Shown here one piece after another: positions 60,275 through 64,000 of a stretch of DNA of 64,000 bases. Position numbers and translations under genes: made by a program. Source of the stretch: Candidatus Aalborgicola lynettensis (GTDB lineage: Bacteria; Pseudomonadota; Gammaproteobacteria; Burkholderiales; Burkholderiaceae_C); NCBI GenBank assembly GCA_016719405.1, contig JADJZE010000001.1, positions 310,001 to 374,000 on the forward strand. Reading direction: 5' to 3'. Under the pieces are notes generated by a model. It searched no databases and was not told the origin of the DNA. It worked only from the letters and a program-made list of their open reading frames with translations. Each line of letters opens with the position of its first letter. The first letter of the stretch is position 1.

Positions 60275-62534
60275 TCAGCCCACCAACCGCAGCCCCGGTG
60301 GCAGTGATTCACCGGCAATGCGGCTGGTGGTGGCAGCGTCGTCTTGCACCCGCTGGCGCACCATCTCGGCCCAACCGGGCGGCGTGTGGGCCGCTTGCAG
60401 GCGCTGCGCCACCTGTTCGCGCAGTTCTACCGGCAGGTCGCGCACGCGGTCGTTGGTCATGCGGACCATTTGGGCGGTGGCAAATGCTGCCGCTTCCAGG
60501 CGGCGCCAGTCCAGCGCCAGCAGGGCCTCTATCCACGGCTGCACGTCGTGCGGCTCCACCACCTCGTGGCTGCTGCCGTGCAGGGGCTGGCGGGCCCCGA
60601 TGCGCCCCAGCACCCATAGGCGGGTGTTGAGTGCGGCGGTGTCTGTGCTGCTGGTACTGTTGCCCCTGCCTGTGCCATTTTTTGCACCAGTCTGATTTGT
60701 GGCGTCTTGCTTGGCTGTTTTGGCAAGTGATTTTTCAATGCGTGTTAGCAGCCAATTACCGACCTCGGCCTTGTACGACGCGGGGATACGCTCCAGCGCC
60801 GCGCCCAGGCGCAGCATGTCGTCTTCGCTGCCGCGCACGGGGTGGATGTCGGCGTCCGCCGTGCCTTCACTGTTGCTTTGCAGGTTGCAGGCAAAGTCGT
60901 CCAGCAGGCGCAATTGTTCGCTGGCGGCCAGGCCACCGGCCACGCGGCGCCACAGTGTCCACCACTGGGCGCACACCGCCTTGTCGCGCGCAAACTGCAC
61001 GCCCGTGGCATGCAGCGCCCACAGTTGTTGCATACGCCAGGGGTCCAGCGCGTCACCAAAGCCAGGGCGCAGGCAGTAACCGGCCAGGTTGAGCCACACG
61101 CGTTCGTGTTCGGCCGAGCGTTTGCGCCCGCGTGCGCGGCTCCACAGGGCATCGAACAGGGGGCGCAGCACGGCCAGCGGCCACTGTTCGCGCGCGCCCA
61201 GGGTCTGCTCCAGGTGCGTGCGCAGTTGGCGCACCTCTTTGGGGTCGACTTTTTGCGCATTGCTGCCGAATACGCGGTCGAGTTGGGCCACGGCTTGCGC
61301 TATGCGGCGCGCGGTTCCGGCGTCGGTGTTGGCCCTGCTGCTGTCGGCGCTATCGGCGCTACCGGCATCGTCGGATGGTGTCTCAGTGGCGGTGCTCTGG
61401 CGCAGGTCGAATTCCAGCAGCCAGCGCTGGGTGGCATCGGCCACACTGACGCAGTGCAGTGCCAAAGTGCCCACCTCGGTGAGGCTGGCCACCAGTTGCA
61501 CCGGGATGTCGGTTTGGCGCGTAGTGTTGCTGCTTTCTTTGGTGCTGCCCATGCCGCTGCGGTTGGCGGTGGCATCGATGGGCAGGGCCGTGACGATGGG
61601 CGGTAGGCGCACAAAGGCGCTGCCCTGCAGTGCCACCGTTTGTCCGGCTGCATAGGGTGTGGCGGCATCGGCGCTGGCGCTGAACAGGTGGAACTGCACC
61701 GGTTGGCCCACGCGCAGGGCAAATGTGTGTTCGTTCAAGCGCACTTCCTGGCCGGGCTGGCTCAGGCGCGGCAGGATGCAAATGCCTTGAGGGCAGGCAG
61801 CATTTGCACTTGTTTTTGCACCGGCACCCGGGTTGACGTTGGCAGATGCAGCGGCGCTGCGGGCGCCTTGCAGCAGCAAAAAGTAGCTGTGTGCGGAACC
61901 GGCGCCAATGGCGGGTCCTTGCCCGCGCTGCGCCAGTGCATAGGCCACCGCACCTCGGGCCACCGCCACGTCGGGGTTGTCGTTGTGCAGCAGGCGCAAG
62001 GGCGCACCGCGCCAGGCTGCCAGCGTGTCTTGCAGGCGCTGCGCCAGGGCCGGAGCGCGAAACACACCGCCATTGAGCAGCAGGGTGTCGGGCATGGGTG
62101 GGGCGCCGGAGGCGTTGCTTGCGGCAGCGTCGCCCAAGGTCTGGCGGATGGTGCTGGCGTGTTGGCGCAGAAAGTCGGCAATGTGGCGGGTAATGGCCGG
62201 GTCGCGGGCGTAGGGCAGGCCAAAGGCCACCAGTGCGCCGCGGTTGGCTTGCACGGTGGCGTCACTTTCCACGCGGGGGAAAAAGCCGTCGCGAACCAGG
62301 GTTTGGACCTCGTCGCGGGTCAGTGTGACCGAGCGGCTGGCGCCGACCAGGCGGGAGCCGCCACCCAGCAGGGTGACCGTGGTTTGTGCAGGGGCGTCGC
62401 TGGCCAGCAGCAGCTCTTTGGCAGTGCGGCAGCGTTCCATCAGTTGGGCCATCTGGCTGGCGGACAGGGGAGCGGAGTTGAAGGCCGAGCGGGCGGGGGA
62501 CACGGAGCAGAATCCGCCGCCGCCCCGCGCCCCA
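60275..62534 (-). pseudogene. Hsp70-family protein, C-terminal part after a frameshift
   Basis: About 750 residues in a different frame from the N-terminal part at 62524-63378. It begins in frame at ARGGGGFCS and shows the remaining Hsp70 actin-like part, SQMAQLMERCRTAKELLL, VTLLGGGSRLVG and TLLLNGGVFRAPALAQRL. It continues into a long C-terminal region (WTLWRRVAGGLAASEQL, PHDVQPWIEALLALDW) unlike the DnaK substrate domain. The open frame extends to 62692, but its first 55 residues are the wrong frame. A one-base indel in the G-rich tract at 62515-62534 joins the parts. Confidence 0.8.
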
Positions 62535-63378
62535 GACGGCCTTCCACCGTGTGGGCCAAGGCCAGATCCATGTTGTCCCCGCCCAGCATCAGGTGGTTGC
62601 CCACGCCGATGCGGTCCAGCTGGACTTCGCCGTTGGGGCGGTGGTCGATGCGGATCAGGCTCAGGTCGGTGGTGCCACCACCCACATCGCACACCAGCAC
62701 CAGGCGGCTGCCTTGCAGCGACTGGGTCAGGTCTTTGCGGTGGCGCGCCAGCCAGTCGTAGAAGGCGGCCTGGGGTTCTTCCAGCAGGCGCAGGGTGGGC
62801 AGACCGGCGGCGTGGGCGGCTTGCAGGGTGAGGGCGCGGGCGCTGTCGTCAAACGAGGCGGGGAGCGTCAGCACAATGTCTTGCTGCTCCAGCGGTGCCT
62901 GGGGGAACTGCGCATTCCACGCGGCACGCACATGCGCCAGGGTGTCGGCACTGGCTTGCACGGGGGACACTTTGGGCACATCGGGCGCGCCACCCCAGGG
63001 CAGGATGGGCGCCAGTCGGTCCACTTGGGCGTGCGACAACCAGCTTTTGGCGCTGCTGACCAGGCGCCCGGGTACCTGGGCGCCCAACTGGCGTGCCCAT
63101 TGGCCGATGACGACGGGCGATGGCGTATCGGCATCGTCTTTGGCCGCCCAGGGCAGGGCCAAGTCGGCGCTGGCCAGTTCACCCGGCGCGGCGTGGTAAC
63201 GCACGCTGGGCAGCAAGGGGCGTGGCGCCACTGCTCCGGGGCCTACCAGTTGGGCAATGTCAAACAGTCGGATGGCACTGTCGGTCTTGCCCTGATTTTT
63301 GGCATGGGGCACAGCAGCGTAGGCCACCACGGTGTGGGTGGTGCCCAGGTCGATGCCAACGAGGTAGCGGCTGGCCAA
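62524..63378 (-). pseudogene. Hsp70-family protein, N-terminal ATPase part before a frameshift
   Basis: About 285 residues with the DnaK-type phosphate-binding site VGIDLGTTHTVVAY at residues 7-20, the second phosphate loop LVCDVGGGTTDLSLI and LPASFDDSARALTLQAA. It runs into the G-rich tract and would end at 62440 with a spurious Pro-rich tail. The gene starts 4 bases after the stop of the next Hsp70-like gene, so they form an operon. The protein is not DnaK itself: no standard substrate domain or dnaJ neighbour is visible. The frameshift could be real or a sequencing error. Confidence 0.82.
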
Positions 63379-63382
63379 GGGA

Positions 63383-64000
63383 TCAGCCTTTGTCGCGCAC
63401 GTCGAGTTCGACCTTCCAGTATTCAGCCTGGTGATCGGCCCCGGTGGTGCTGGCAGACACGGCGGTTAGCTCCAGCGTGCCGGTCTCGGTTGCCGTGGCG
63501 CGCAGGGTGACCTGCACCACTTCACCGGCGGGGCGACCCTCTGCGGGCAGGGTGGCGCGAATCTCGCCCAGCTCCTGCAACTCATCGGGTTGCCAGAAGT
63601 CCAGCAGGGCACCGGCGGCGTCCTGGCGGCGCACCGAGGAGCCGAAAAAGCGGAACTGCACCGGCTCGCCCACCACCAGGCCGAGCTGCAGCAGGGACAG
63701 GTCCACGCTGCTGCCTTCTTCCATACCGAAGGGCGCCACGCACAGGGCCTGGATAGGGGGCTCGGCGCCGGGAATGGCCGGCATGCTGGATTCGATGGCC
63801 ACGTAATAGGCTTGTGCCGTGCCACCCCGGATGCGTACGCCATTGCCGTGGCGCACATAGCCGTAGTAGGCGGCACCGCGTGCCACGGCCAGGTCCATGT
63901 CGGCGCCGCTGAGCATGCGGGCGGCGGGCGCACCGTCGGCCGCCAGCCAGGCGTTGAGTGTGGACAGCGTGCGTTCGGTCAGCAAGGGGGACTTGAACAC
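63383..64000 (-). CDS. Second Hsp70-family protein, C-terminal part (5' end outside window)
   Basis: The frame is open to the end of the window. The first visible residues, VFKSPLLTERTLSTLNAWL, correspond to GGVFRAPALAQRL in the neighbouring gene, so the start lies further upstream. SGADMDLAVARGAAYYGYVRHG and a beta-rich end (EYWKVELDVRDKG) follow. It is a relative of, and upstream in the same operon as, the next Hsp70-family gene, from whose start it is separated by 4 bases. Confidence 0.85.
   Translation of the reverse strand: MFKSPLLTERTLSTLNAWLAADGAPAARMLSGADMDLAVARGAAYYGYVRHGNGVRIRGGTAQAYYVAIESSMPAIPGAEPPIQALCVAPFGMEEGSSVDLSLLQLGLVVGEPVQFRFFGSSVRRQDAAGALLDFWQPDELQELGEIRATLPAEGRPAGEVVQVTLRATATETGTLELTAVSASTTGADHQAEYWKVELDVRDKG

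Overview
The window looks like chromosomal DNA of a Burkholderiales betaproteobacterium, most likely Comamonadaceae close to Rhodoferax. This is inferred from the gene order bamB-der and yebC-purD-hemF-nadD-rsfS-rlmH-maf-rng, the high GC content, and a dispersed TGCTAT...ATAGC repeat that I associate with this family. No tRNA, rRNA, CRISPR array, prophage or IS element was recognised. Both ends cut through genes: bamB at the left and an Hsp70-family gene at the right.

Region 1 (1-2400) holds bamB (partial) and der. Region 2 (2397-12991, minus strand) is the most interesting part: a tightly packed ten-gene operon for an unusual respiratory system. In transcription order it encodes a 61-residue membrane protein, a CuA-bearing subunit II, a heme-copper subunit I in which the usual active-site Tyr is Gln, CtaB, a Sco protein, a cytochrome b fused to a [2Fe-2S] ferredoxin and a FAD/NAD reductase, an unknown one-helix membrane protein, a second cytochrome b fused to a 2x[4Fe-4S] ferredoxin and an MvhD/FrhD-like domain, a second heme-copper subunit I-like protein that also lacks the Tyr, and a divergent CtaA-like protein. 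My reading is a terminal reductase, for NO or for O2 at low tension, bundled with its own cofactor assembly proteins and two cytochrome b redox hubs that could link NAD(P)H and low-potential electron pools to quinone. A candidate FNR/DNR-type box lies upstream.

Region 3 (13212-27210) is mostly housekeeping: an extradiol-type dioxygenase, upp, a HerA-like ATPase, yebC, purD, hemF, nadD, rsfS (with a histone H1-like tail), rlmH, maf and rng, then a glycosyltransferase and a histidine phosphatase. An AT-richer glycerophosphodiesterase lipoprotein gene sits between maf and rng, and rng carries an in-frame TGA at codon 9.

Region 4 (27195-43000) concerns carbon storage. It has a glycogen operon, glgB-glgX-malQ-glgC-glgA-glgP, with mostly overlapping start and stop codons, then a PAS-GGDEF diguanylate cyclase, then a wax-ester pair (fatty acyl-CoA reductase and wax synthase/DGAT).

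Region 5 (43127-56333) is mixed: a TAXI-type binding protein, nth, an MFS transporter, an oxidoreductase, a ygiQ gene broken by a repeat-borne stop codon, a PIN-domain toxin-antitoxin pair with a perfect palindromic operator, a lipase with its foldase, a CoA-transferase, a DnaQ-like exonuclease and a MOSC protein. Region 6 (56424-64000, minus strand) has two DUF5666-type lipoproteins behind a DUF6502-like gene, and two tandem Hsp70-family genes, the complete one carrying an apparent frameshift in a G-rich tract. Several copies of the dispersed repeat lie inside coding sequence, which suggests it has been mobile.
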